Source: Isosphaeraceae bacterium (GTDB lineage: Bacteria; Planctomycetota; Planctomycetia; Isosphaerales; Isosphaeraceae). Taken from it: 64,000 nucleotides of DNA. The stretch is taken from NCBI GenBank assembly GCA_025356435.1, contig JANXSY010000105.1:21460-85459 (forward strand). The letters run 5' to 3'. The notes below the pieces were generated by a model that was not told the DNA's origin, searched no databases, and worked only from the letters and a program-made list of their open reading frames with translations. This document shows, piece by piece, positions 19,301 through 28,912 of the stretch (position 1 is its first letter; each line of letters begins with the position of its first letter). The position numbers were made by a program, and so were the translations under genes.

Positions 19301-21320
19301 TAATCGGGTTCTGCCAGTCAAGGAAATAGATCGCCCCGTCCGGCCCGACCTCGATGTCCGACGGCCGGAAATTCGGGTCGAGCGACGATAGGATCGGCCC
19401 CAGTTCGGTCCCGCCGAGCGACGAATCCTTGTCGTCGATCTTGTATCGAAGGATACCCTGGAACCCGATCACGTTCGGAATGAGCAGGTTATTCTGGAAC
19501 TCCTCGGGGAAATGCCGGCTCGTGAGGAACTCGATACTGGAACAAGGACGGGTCCGCTGCGGATAGACGGTCGGAGCACCACCGTGCTTGTTCGGGAAGT
19601 CCATATGCCCCGAGAAGACCGTCCCGTGATAGGGGACGGCCCCCGTGCCGTCGACGACGATGTCTTGCCCCCAGCGATCGAAGGCGTGCCCGTGCGGGTT
19701 GGCGAAACCGTAGGACGTGTAGATGTCAAACTTCTGCGACTTTGGCTCGTAGCGGAACACCGCCCCGTTGGCCACGCGGACCGGGGGGCCGTAAGAGGTC
19801 TCGACCTGGGTATGGTGGAACGTGCCCTCCTGGAAATAGAGGGCACCGCCGGGGTCAAGCTGAAAGCTGTTCGCGGTGTGGTGGGTGTCGGCCGAGTCGA
19901 GGCCGCTCAGGACGCGGAGGCGGACGTCGGCGCGGTCGTCGCCGTCGAGGTCTTTGAGGAGCATCAGGTCGGGGGCCTGCGCGACGAGGATGCCGCCGTT
20001 GGCGAATTCGAAGCCGGTCGGGCAGTGGAGCTTGTCGGCGAAGACCGTCATCTTGTCGGCCTTGCCGTCGCCGTTTGTGTCTTCCAAGATCAGGATCTTG
20101 TCGTTCATCTCCTCCTTGGGCTTCCAGTGCGGATAGGTCGGCCAAACGGCGACCCAGAGCCGTCCCTTGGCGTCGAACGACATCTGCACCGGCTTGGCCA
20201 GTTCGGGGAATTCCACCTCCGAGGCGAACAGGTTGACCTTCAGTCCCTTGGCGACCGTCATCTGGCCGATCGCCTCCTCGCCGCCCAGGAAAAGATGCTC
20301 GCCGTTCGGCCCGGCCCCCGGCTTGTTCGTCGTCACCGGGATGAACGGGGGCGTATTACCGTCATCAACCTTGAGGTCTCTTCCCCGGGCGACGGCCCAG
20401 ACCCGCTCGTCGCGATTCGCCGTCATCACGTCGAGGACGTCCATTTCACGCTGGGCAACGACCCGATTCGTCTGACCGCCGACGAAGGCGAGGTCGGCCC
20501 GCCCACCGAAGATCGAGAAGCCGTCGACGGTCCGGTAGCGATTGAACCAGGTGAAATTCTTATCGAGTACCGCCAGGCGGATCTTGTCCATGCCCGCGAT
20601 CGACCGGTTGACGTGGTCGGGGAAGAGGGCCTTATCGATCGCATGGGCGAGCGTGTAGCCGCCGGCCTCGGTGAGGTGAATCCCGTTGATCGTCAGCGGC
20701 TGCGGAGCGCCCTGATAGGCGGCCTTCGTCGGCCGGAAGAGATCGACGAAGACGACGCCGTTTGCCTTCGAGACCTCGTTCATCGCGTCGCTGTAGAGTT
20801 CGAGCCGTTCATCGGCGGCGGTCGAATCGGGAAGGTCTCGACCGAGCGCGGGCTCCTGGGCGATGGGGGAGAAGATCACCAGCCGAGGCTCGGTCGCGCC
20901 GTTGTATTTGTTCGCGAGCGTGTGCTTGATGAACGTGTCGAGGTCGGCCTTGAACTTCGCGAGGCCCGCCTTGCCGGCGAACGACTCGTTGTAGCCGAAG
21001 AAGGCGAAGATCACGTCGGCTTTGGTCTTGGAGAGCCACTGGTCGGGGGTGCCGAAGTCTTGCGAGCGGAGCCGGAGGGTCAGCTCGTCGCCCGAGAACC
21101 CGAGGTTGCGGAAGACGAGATCGTGGGTCGGGAACCGGCTGACGAGGTGCGCCTCGAGCCAGCCGTCGTGCTGCATCCGGTCGGCCAGGGTGTTGCCGAC
21201 GATGCTGATGTGGTCACCCGGCTTGAGGGTGAGCACTCGCCCCTCGGCCGCGAGAATGCCGGGAGCCGCAAGGCATGTCCCCAGCAGCGCAAGGGAGGAG
21301 ATTCGACGAAGTCGGCTCAT
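16362..21320 (-). CDS. Giant PVC-type protein: SGNH-hydrolase-like + membrane-bound-dehydrogenase propeller + HEAT-like + discoidin-like + cupredoxin-like + c-type heme domain
   Basis: 1652 aa, signal peptide; DHISIVGNTLADRMQHDGWLE, FGYNESF, propeller DTNGDGKADKMTVFADKLHCPTGFEF, PHNFVVTQPGALE/YPYVCTYPGHW, CVSCH at 16776-16790. Confidence 0.9.
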   Translation of the reverse strand: MSRLRRISSLALLGTCLAAPGILAAEGRVLTLKPGDHISIVGNTLADRMQHDGWLEAHLVSRFPTHDLVFRNLGFSGDELTLRLRSQDFGTPDQWLSKTKADVIFAFFGYNESFAGKAGLAKFKADLDTFIKHTLANKYNGATEPRLVIFSPIAQEPALGRDLPDSTAADERLELYSDAMNEVSKANGVVFVDLFRPTKAAYQGAPQPLTINGIHLTEAGGYTLAHAIDKALFPDHVNRSIAGMDKIRLAVLDKNFTWFNRYRTVDGFSIFGGRADLAFVGGQTNRVVAQREMDVLDVMTANRDERVWAVARGRDLKVDDGNTPPFIPVTTNKPGAGPNGEHLFLGGEEAIGQMTVAKGLKVNLFASEVEFPELAKPVQMSFDAKGRLWVAVWPTYPHWKPKEEMNDKILILEDTNGDGKADKMTVFADKLHCPTGFEFANGGILVAQAPDLMLLKDLDGDDRADVRLRVLSGLDSADTHHTANSFQLDPGGALYFQEGTFHHTQVETSYGPPVRVANGAVFRYEPKSQKFDIYTSYGFANPHGHAFDRWGQDIVVDGTGAVPYHGTVFSGHMDFPNKHGGAPTVYPQRTRPCSSIEFLTSRHFPEEFQNNLLIPNVIGFQGILRYKIDDKDSSLGGTELGPILSSLDPNFRPSDIEVGPDGAIYFLDWQNPIIGHMQHNLRDPSRDRIHGRVYRVTYEGRPLSKPAKIAGEPIAALLELLKSPEDRVRGRAKVELGGRESGQVIAALQSWVAGLDKADPDYEHRMLEALWVQQYHDVVNVELLKRMLKSKDFHARAAATRVLCYWRNRVPDALDLLKTLATDSYPRVRLEAVRAASFFDVPEAVEVALISAEHPTDEALDYVRSETMRTLEPYWRKAVAEGRSVAITSGAGARFFLGRLSTDELLKMKRNRGVDVELLHRKGVREEARREAVADLAKIENKSELHVLISVIHGLDEEKGDRDENVVFDLARLITGRTPAELTTIRPELESLTKTGILPTTRQVGYLALIAADSGVDRVWTLASKSVSALRDLLDAIPMIRDPSLRASLYPRIAPLLDGLPPSLATGKGSTKGTEGRFVRVELQGQRTLTLAEVEVISDGRNVASQGKASQKNTSSNGPATRAIDGNKNPIYGAGGQTHSEENTLNPWWEVDLGADVPIESIAIYNRTEGFEKRLDHFTVKVLDAARATVFQAVDQPAPNPKAILEVNGTGPEGVVRRAAIPALISIRGHEAETFKALARYVREGIDRNAAIRGLLRIPAAYWPPEEAGPLVESLLASIRKLPASERTTSTTLDALQLGDSLASLLPIDRVKLVRKELGELGVRVIRLGTVTDRMLFDKERIAAKAGRPIEILFENSDIMPHNFVVTQPGALERVGLLGESSATQPGALERNYVPDSDQILVASRLLAPRESQRISITAPSRPGVYPYVCTYPGHWRRMYGAFYVVEDLDAYLADPQGYLAAHPLPILDDLLKNNRPRKEWTFDDLASSVEGLDRGRSFGNGKQMFQVSSCVSCHRMNDVGVQFGPDLAKLDPKITRAEVLRNILEPSAKVEEKYQTHVFTTKAGKTITGMVLEETPTRVKIVENSLAKTEPVVLDKSDIDERTKSATSIMPKGLLDKLTREEVLDLIAYIIARGDEKNPLFQGGDPHDHGH

Positions 21321-21565
21321 GGAGTCGTTTCCCGGATCGCTGGAACGGTAGCGAATTTGAGTCGATTACATCCCACCCGATCGTCCGGGTCAAGCCTCGA
21401 CACCGGCACTTGATCCCTTCCCAACGAGCCGTCGATGGACGATAATGCATCATAATGACGGGGCCATCAACTGCTCCCTCGCCCGCGAATTCGCCCGAAA
21501 CGGGGTAGCCGTCAAACGCCACCCGCCCGCCCTCCCGCTTCCTCCCCAATGCCCAATGGCAACCC

Positions 21566-24500
21566 ATGCGATATCTCTCGCTTCTCGTCGGATTGATTTC
21601 GTTCAGTGTGGCTGGCGACGGCACAGCCCACGCGATCGACGTCGCGCAGGAACGATTTGAGAAACGCATCCGACCGGTCCTGGCCGAGCATTGCATCAAG
21701 TGCCACGGGCCCGACAAGCAGTCGTCGGGGCTCCGTCTCGACTCGCGTGAGGCGCTCATCAAGGGGGGCGATACCGAGGGGGCGTCGATCGTCCCCGGCA
21801 ATCCCGACGCCAGCCCGCTCATCAAGGCAGTCCGCCACCAAGGCGACGTCAAGATGCCCCCGAAGATCAAGCTTGCCGAGCCTTCGGTCGTCGAGCTTGC
21901 CGAGTGGGTTAAGGCCGGTGCCCCCTGGCCGAAGGGTGAGGTTATCACCGTTGTCAAGCAACAAGAGGCCGCCAAGGTCCACTGGTCGTTCCAGCCTGTC
22001 CGCAAGCAGACTCCTCCCCTCACGACGCCCGGCCAGTCGCCGATCGACGCCTTTCTCGGCGTTGACCTCGCCTCGCACGCCCTGGCCCCCACCCTCCGGG
22101 CCGATCGCAAGACCCTGATCCGCCGCGCGACCTTCGACCTCACCGGCCTGCCGCCGACCGTCGACGAGGTCGACGCCTTCCTCGCCGACGCGAGGGCCGA
22201 TGCTGTCGCCTTCGCCGAGGTCGTCGAGCGGTTGCTCGCCAGCCCGCATTACGGCGAGCGTTGGGGACGCCTCTGGCTCGACGTGGCGCGCTATGCCGAT
22301 ACCAAGGGCTACGTGTTCACCGAAGACAAGAACTATCCCTTCGCCTACACCTATCGCGACTGGGTCGTCGAAGCGCTCAACGAAGACTTGCCCTACGACC
22401 AGTTCATCCTCCAGCAACTCGCGGCCGACAAGTTGCCGCACGGCACCGACAACCGCTCGCTCGCGGCCCTGGGCTTCCTCACCGTTGGGCGTCGATTCCT
22501 CCAGGACCAGAACGAGATCATCGACGACCGGATCGACGTCGTGACTCGGGGCCTGCTCGGCGTTTCGGTCGCCTGCGCCCGCTGCCACGACCACAAGTTC
22601 GACCCGATCCCGACCGAAGATTATTACTCGCTCTATGGCGTCTTCGCCAGTTCCGACGAGCCGAAAGAACTGCCCTTGCTCGCCCCCGCGAGCGGCGAGA
22701 AGGACAAGGCGAAGGACGCCAAAGACTATGAACGAAAGATGGCCGAGCGAAGGAAGGCCGTCGAGACATTCCAATCGATGAAGCGGACCGAACTTGACAA
22801 GGAGTTGAAGACGCGTGTTTCCCTATATCTCGTCGCGGCCGAAGAACTCGACTTCAACCCGAGGTCGGCGAAGTTCGACGAGGTGGCAAAAGTGGCGACC
22901 CTCCGCCCCGAATTGCTCCGCCGCGTGATGACCGGCTGGAAGGCACGTCTGAGCGCCGACGACCCCAGGCTCGCCCCGTGGAAGGCCGTGACCGCCCTGA
23001 CCCCGGCCGAATATGCCGAGAAGTCCGCCACGGCCATCCGGGGCACCAAGGCCAAGCCCTCCCCTGCCCCAGCGGCGCTAGTGAGGAGCCTCGCCGCCAC
23101 CCCCCCGGCCTCCCGGCGCGACCTCGCCAAGCGTTATGGCGACATCATGACCCGGGCCTTGAACACGACCGATAAAAATCTGGAAGAGATTCGCGCCTGG
23201 CTGAACTCGCCCGAAAGTCCCATCAAGATCGCCGACGCCGACCTCCGTCGCGTCCTGAGCCGACCCGACCGCGACAAGCTCCGCAACCTGGAAAAGAAGG
23301 TCGCCGAACTCGACGCCGCCCACCCGGGGGCTCCGGCCCGAGCGATGGTGATGGTCGACAAGCCGCAGCCGGTCGAGCCTCACGTCTTCATCCGTGGCAA
23401 TGCCGGCCGTCCTGGCAAGCAAGTCCCTCGGCGCTTTCTCAAGGTCATCTCGACGCCCGAGCGCACGCCCTTCAAAGACGGTAGCGGCCGGCTCGAACTC
23501 GCCCGCGCGATCGTCAAGGCTGACAACCCGCTCACCTCTCGTGTGATGGTCAACCGGATCTGGACCAACCACTTCGGAGCCGGATTGGTCCGCACCCCTA
23601 GCGACTACGGCCTGCGAGGAGACCCGCCGACCAACCCCGCCCTGCTCGACTGGCTCGCCGCGACCTTCGTCGAGAAGGCGTGGTCGATCAAGGCGATGCA
23701 CCGGATCATCATGTCGTCCGACGCCTATACCCGACGGAGCGACGCCTCCCCCGACGCCCTTCGCCTCGACCCCCAGAACCTCTGGCTAGCGAGGCAGAAC
23801 CGTCGCCGACTCGACTTCGAATCGATGCGAGACGCCCTACTCACCGTCGCTGGTCAGCTTGACCCCGTGATCGGTGGCAAGTCGTTCCCGCTCGAAAACC
23901 AGCCGTTCGGGACGCGTCGGACCCTTTATGGCTATGTCGATCGCTACAACCTCGACCCCGTCTACCGGACGTTCGACTTCCCCAACCCCGACACCTCCAG
24001 CCCGCGACGCTCTGCCACAATCGTGCCCCAACAGGCGCTCTATCTGCTGAACAGCCCGTTCGTCTCTGAGCAGGCGAGGCACCTGTCCGGCCGTTCCGAA
24101 GTCGCTTCGGGATCGGCCGACGATCGCGTCCGCCACCATTACCGCCTCCTCTTCGGCCGAGACCCCGAGCCCCGCGAGATCCAGGTGGCTCTCCGTTACC
24201 TGAACCTACCAACTCGCACGGTTGACGAGGGGCCAAACTCCCCCTGGCAATACGGCTTCGGCGCGGTCGTCGAGACGCCGGGCAAGCCGGTTTCGGTCGA
24301 ATTCCATCCGTTCCCGCACTGGACAGGCAAGCGCTGGCAGCTTGAAGCCAAGTTCCCTTCGACCAGCGGGAGCTACGCCAGCCTCGCCGCCGACGACGCG
24401 CACCCTGGCCCGGATGCCAAGTCGGCCACGGTGATCCGCTGGGTCGCGGCGGCTGACCTTGATGTCGCGATTGGCAGCATCCTCAACCACTCGGCCAAGC

Positions 24501-24838
24501 AAGGCGATGGCGTCCGCGCCAGGATCGTCTCCAATCGCGCCGGGCTGCTCGGATCGTGGAACGCTCGGGGGGGCAAGGCGATCACCAACATCGACCGCCT
24601 CCACGTCCAGAGGGGCGAGGTTATCGACTTCGTCGTCGATTGCCTCACCTCGCCCGACTCCGACAGTTACACATGGGACCCTGGCATCCGCGCCCTCAGT
24701 CCGGCGTCAAGCGGCCTCCGCCACTCCTCTTGGAATGCCCGCGTCGACTTCCACGGTCCGGAACCGGCCCCGCTCAATCCGTGGGAGGCCTACGCCCAGG
24801 CCCTCCTGCTCTCGAACGAATTCCTCTACGTCGACTGA
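21566..24838 (+). CDS. PSCyt1 + DUF1549 + DUF1553 protein
   Basis: RPVLAEHCIKCHGPDKQSSGLRLDSREALIKGG; HYGERWGRLWLDVARYADTKGY; NPLTSRVMVNRIWTNHFGAGLVRTPSDYGLRGDPPTNPALLDWLA. Confidence 0.95.
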   Translation: MRYLSLLVGLISFSVAGDGTAHAIDVAQERFEKRIRPVLAEHCIKCHGPDKQSSGLRLDSREALIKGGDTEGASIVPGNPDASPLIKAVRHQGDVKMPPKIKLAEPSVVELAEWVKAGAPWPKGEVITVVKQQEAAKVHWSFQPVRKQTPPLTTPGQSPIDAFLGVDLASHALAPTLRADRKTLIRRATFDLTGLPPTVDEVDAFLADARADAVAFAEVVERLLASPHYGERWGRLWLDVARYADTKGYVFTEDKNYPFAYTYRDWVVEALNEDLPYDQFILQQLAADKLPHGTDNRSLAALGFLTVGRRFLQDQNEIIDDRIDVVTRGLLGVSVACARCHDHKFDPIPTEDYYSLYGVFASSDEPKELPLLAPASGEKDKAKDAKDYERKMAERRKAVETFQSMKRTELDKELKTRVSLYLVAAEELDFNPRSAKFDEVAKVATLRPELLRRVMTGWKARLSADDPRLAPWKAVTALTPAEYAEKSATAIRGTKAKPSPAPAALVRSLAATPPASRRDLAKRYGDIMTRALNTTDKNLEEIRAWLNSPESPIKIADADLRRVLSRPDRDKLRNLEKKVAELDAAHPGAPARAMVMVDKPQPVEPHVFIRGNAGRPGKQVPRRFLKVISTPERTPFKDGSGRLELARAIVKADNPLTSRVMVNRIWTNHFGAGLVRTPSDYGLRGDPPTNPALLDWLAATFVEKAWSIKAMHRIIMSSDAYTRRSDASPDALRLDPQNLWLARQNRRRLDFESMRDALLTVAGQLDPVIGGKSFPLENQPFGTRRTLYGYVDRYNLDPVYRTFDFPNPDTSSPRRSATIVPQQALYLLNSPFVSEQARHLSGRSEVASGSADDRVRHHYRLLFGRDPEPREIQVALRYLNLPTRTVDEGPNSPWQYGFGAVVETPGKPVSVEFHPFPHWTGKRWQLEAKFPSTSGSYASLAADDAHPGPDAKSATVIRWVAAADLDVAIGSILNHSAKQGDGVRARIVSNRAGLLGSWNARGGKAITNIDRLHVQRGEVIDFVVDCLTSPDSDSYTWDPGIRALSPASSGLRHSSWNARVDFHGPEPAPLNPWEAYAQALLLSNEFLYVD

Positions 24839-24852
24839 CGAGGATCGATCCA

Positions 24853-26307
<1,455 letters not shown>

Positions 26308-26403
26308 GGTCTGCTTCAGTGCTGAGCTTCGCCGTGCGAGAACGGTTTGACTTTCTGGGCAAAAAGTCTAATACTGGTGATTGAAGAAATAGAGGTCTTC
26401 ACC

Positions 26404-26829
26404 ATGCCAGATATCGCCGATTCCCTGGGTGCCAGCAAAGCCGCATCGGCGTTATTGGTCCTGTTCATTCCGAGTAGAGATCGATCGGATCAGCCGATTG
26501 ACCAAGGCTATTGGGTCGAGGAGGCTTTGAAGGCGTTGGGGCTGATGTTCGGCGGGGCGACGGCCTTTCCGCAGGGCAGAGGGATCTGGCGTGACGATGC
26601 ACAAGGCGGCAAGCTCCTGTTTGATGAGCCGGTCGTTGTCCAGTGTTATACCAGTGAGAATCGGATTGAACAGAAAGTGTCCGAGTTGCGGGATTTTCTC
26701 CACCGAATGGGCCGCGAGGCTCGGCAGGGAGCTATCGGGCTCGTCATTGATGGCGACTACCTGGAGATTGGATTCCCGCTGGAGAAATTACCGACGGCTC
26801 AGCAACCGAAGGTTAAGAAACGGAGCTAA
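26404..26829 (+). CDS. Hypothetical protein, first gene of two-gene module
   Basis: 141-aa ORF with ATG 26404; 6 bp before the next ORF. Confidence 0.65.
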   Translation: MPDIADSLGASKAASALLVLFIPSRDRSDQPIDQGYWVEEALKALGLMFGGATAFPQGRGIWRDDAQGGKLLFDEPVVVQCYTSENRIEQKVSELRDFLHRMGREARQGAIGLVIDGDYLEIGFPLEKLPTAQQPKVKKRS

Positions 26830-26835
26830 GAGGAC

Positions 26836-27168
26836 ATGGCCAAGAATATCGACAAGATCGCCACAGGTCTCGGCGCGAAGCTTATCGTCCAGGTGCCAGA
26901 CACCGGGGGGGGGGCGTTCGGAGCAGCCCAGCTCGCCAAGGTGGTGGAATTGATGCAGGCCCGCCTCGTGCCGAGTCAGGGCCTTCGTCCAGGCAGGCCA
27001 ACCGATCCGAATTGGGTGCAGCATCCCAAGGTGCCGATGAGCAACGCAACCAAGCAACGGCTTGCCCGTTTGGCCGAGCAGAGCAGTACCGCAGGGCGTA
27101 AAGTCAGCCCGATGCAGATCGCGGCCCAAATCCTTGAAGCCGCACTCGTCGGTATCCCGGAACGATAA
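26836..27168 (+). CDS. Hypothetical protein with ribbon-helix-helix-like C-terminus
   Basis: 110 aa; C-terminal KVPMSNATKQRLARLAEQSSTAGRKVSPMQIAAQILEAAL has an RHH-like pattern; internal G10 tract at 26905-26914. Confidence 0.6.
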   Translation: MAKNIDKIATGLGAKLIVQVPDTGGGAFGAAQLAKVVELMQARLVPSQGLRPGRPTDPNWVQHPKVPMSNATKQRLARLAEQSSTAGRKVSPMQIAAQILEAALVGIPER

Positions 27169-27173
27169 TCGCT

Positions 27174-28514
27174 CTAACCGTTCGCCGGATGGACCCACGG
27201 CGCGCGATACGGTCGCGTAAGCAGGGCGTTGGCCTCGTCATCGCCGACGATACGGCCGTGCTGGGAGTCCCAGGTGAGGGTGCGGCCGAGGCCGAGGGCG
27301 AGGTTGGCGAGGATGCAGCTCGCGGTCGAGATGTGGCCCTCTTCGATGTCGGCGACGGGCTTGCCGCGCGTGGCGATGGCGGCGAGGAGGTCTCTCATGT
27401 GGCCACGGATCGCTGGGGCGACGTGGCGTTCGAGGTCCTTCTCGGTCTTGTCGACAGGGTACTCTTCCAGTTCCATTTTTACGTCGACATGCACCGGCTT
27501 GCCGCCGCCCATGGGGATGAAGTCATAGCCGTTGACGCTGAGCTTGAGCGTGCCCTTGTCGCCGTAGATCGTCGCTCCCCAGGGATACTTCGGGTCGGCC
27601 GACTCGCCCCAGGTGCGGTGCTGCCAGACGACAGAGAGGTCGCCGAAGTCGAAGCTCGCGGTCTGGGTGTCGGGGATGTTCGCCTTGCTCGCCTTGTCGA
27701 CGAGAATGCCGCCGATCGAAGAGACCCGCTTCGGCCAGCCGAGGCCGAGTATCCAACGCACCATGTCGAGCATGTGGACGCACATATCTCCGACGATGCC
27801 GTTGCTGTACTCGTTGAACGCCCGCCAGCCGCGCGGGTGGACGATCGGGTTGTAAGGCCGCATTGGGGCCGGTCCGGTCCACATCTCGTAGTCAAGATTC
27901 TCCGGCGGGGCGACATCGGGCGGGTTGCCTCGTGCCCGCATGTGATAGTAGCAGTAAATCTCGACGTGGCCGATCTTGCCGAGCTTCCCTTCTTTGATGA
28001 TCCGGTCGCGGGCCTCGATCAGGTGCGGCGTGCTTCGGCGCTGGGTGCCGACCTGGACGACCCTGCCATGCTTCCGCGCGGCGGCGACCATCGCCTTGCC
28101 TTCGGACACGTCGATGCTGATCGGTTTCTGAACGTAGACGTCGGCCCCGGCCTCGACGGCCGCGATCATCGGCAAGGCGTGCCAGTGGTCGGGCGTGGCG
28201 ATCAGGACGAGGTCGAGGTCCTTCTCGGCGAGCATCTTGCGGTAGTCGGAATATGTGCGAGGAGTCTTATGTGAAGCCTGCCGCTCAGCGACGATCTCGG
28301 CCGCGCCGGCGAGCATGTTGCGGTCGACGTCGCAGAGCGAGACCACCTCCACCGGCGAGACCTGGATCAGCCGGAGCAGGTCGGCCTTGCCGTACCAGCC
28401 GGTGCCGATCAGGCCGACACGCTTCGGCTTGTCGGCCGCCTCGGCAATGTGCGATCCCGCAGCCGAGAGGGCGAGTCCGGCGGCACCCGTGTGAAGAAAA
28501 TCGCGGCGATTCAT
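27174..28514 (-). CDS. Gfo/Idh/MocA-family oxidoreductase (Tat/secretory N-terminus)
   Basis: MNRRDFLHTGAAGLALSAAG; KRVGLIGTGWYGKADLLRL; LVLIATPDHWHALPMIAAVEAGADVYVQKPIS. Confidence 0.93.
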   Translation of the reverse strand: MNRRDFLHTGAAGLALSAAGSHIAEAADKPKRVGLIGTGWYGKADLLRLIQVSPVEVVSLCDVDRNMLAGAAEIVAERQASHKTPRTYSDYRKMLAEKDLDLVLIATPDHWHALPMIAAVEAGADVYVQKPISIDVSEGKAMVAAARKHGRVVQVGTQRRSTPHLIEARDRIIKEGKLGKIGHVEIYCYYHMRARGNPPDVAPPENLDYEMWTGPAPMRPYNPIVHPRGWRAFNEYSNGIVGDMCVHMLDMVRWILGLGWPKRVSSIGGILVDKASKANIPDTQTASFDFGDLSVVWQHRTWGESADPKYPWGATIYGDKGTLKLSVNGYDFIPMGGGKPVHVDVKMELEEYPVDKTEKDLERHVAPAIRGHMRDLLAAIATRGKPVADIEEGHISTASCILANLALGLGRTLTWDSQHGRIVGDDEANALLTRPYRAPWVHPANG

Positions 28515-28912
28515 GACCCGTCTCCTTGGCGTGATCCGGTCGTTTCGATCGAACATATCAGGCGGGCGGGCCGACCGCGACGGGGTCGTCCGGCCAGGAG
28601 GATGAATGTCGGAAATCCATTCCTCACCCGTGATAGGACCGGCCCTCAATTCCGGTGAGGCGCGGTCGTGTGCGGCACTGATGCGATCTCCTCCCTCGCG
28701 GGTCGGTCGATGCCTTGCCGCATTGCATAACTGGTCATCCACAGCTACTCAGGCCGTGTCTCCCGCCTGACGGACATCTACGGCTAGGTTGACAGGTTTC
28801 GTGTTCGGATTTGTAACATATGAGCATTAGACGACAATAACATGATGCGGCGTCAGTCACGCATTCTTTGAGCAATTTGTGACTGACAACGGATTGATTT
28901 ATTAAATCCGGC

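Noticed and set aside
19512-21413. 633-aa plus-strand ORF
   Set aside because: Antisense to the 1652-aa gene; no recognisable domain, shadow-frame composition.
27189-28274. 361-aa plus-strand ORF
   Set aside because: Antisense to the well-supported Gfo/Idh/MocA gene.
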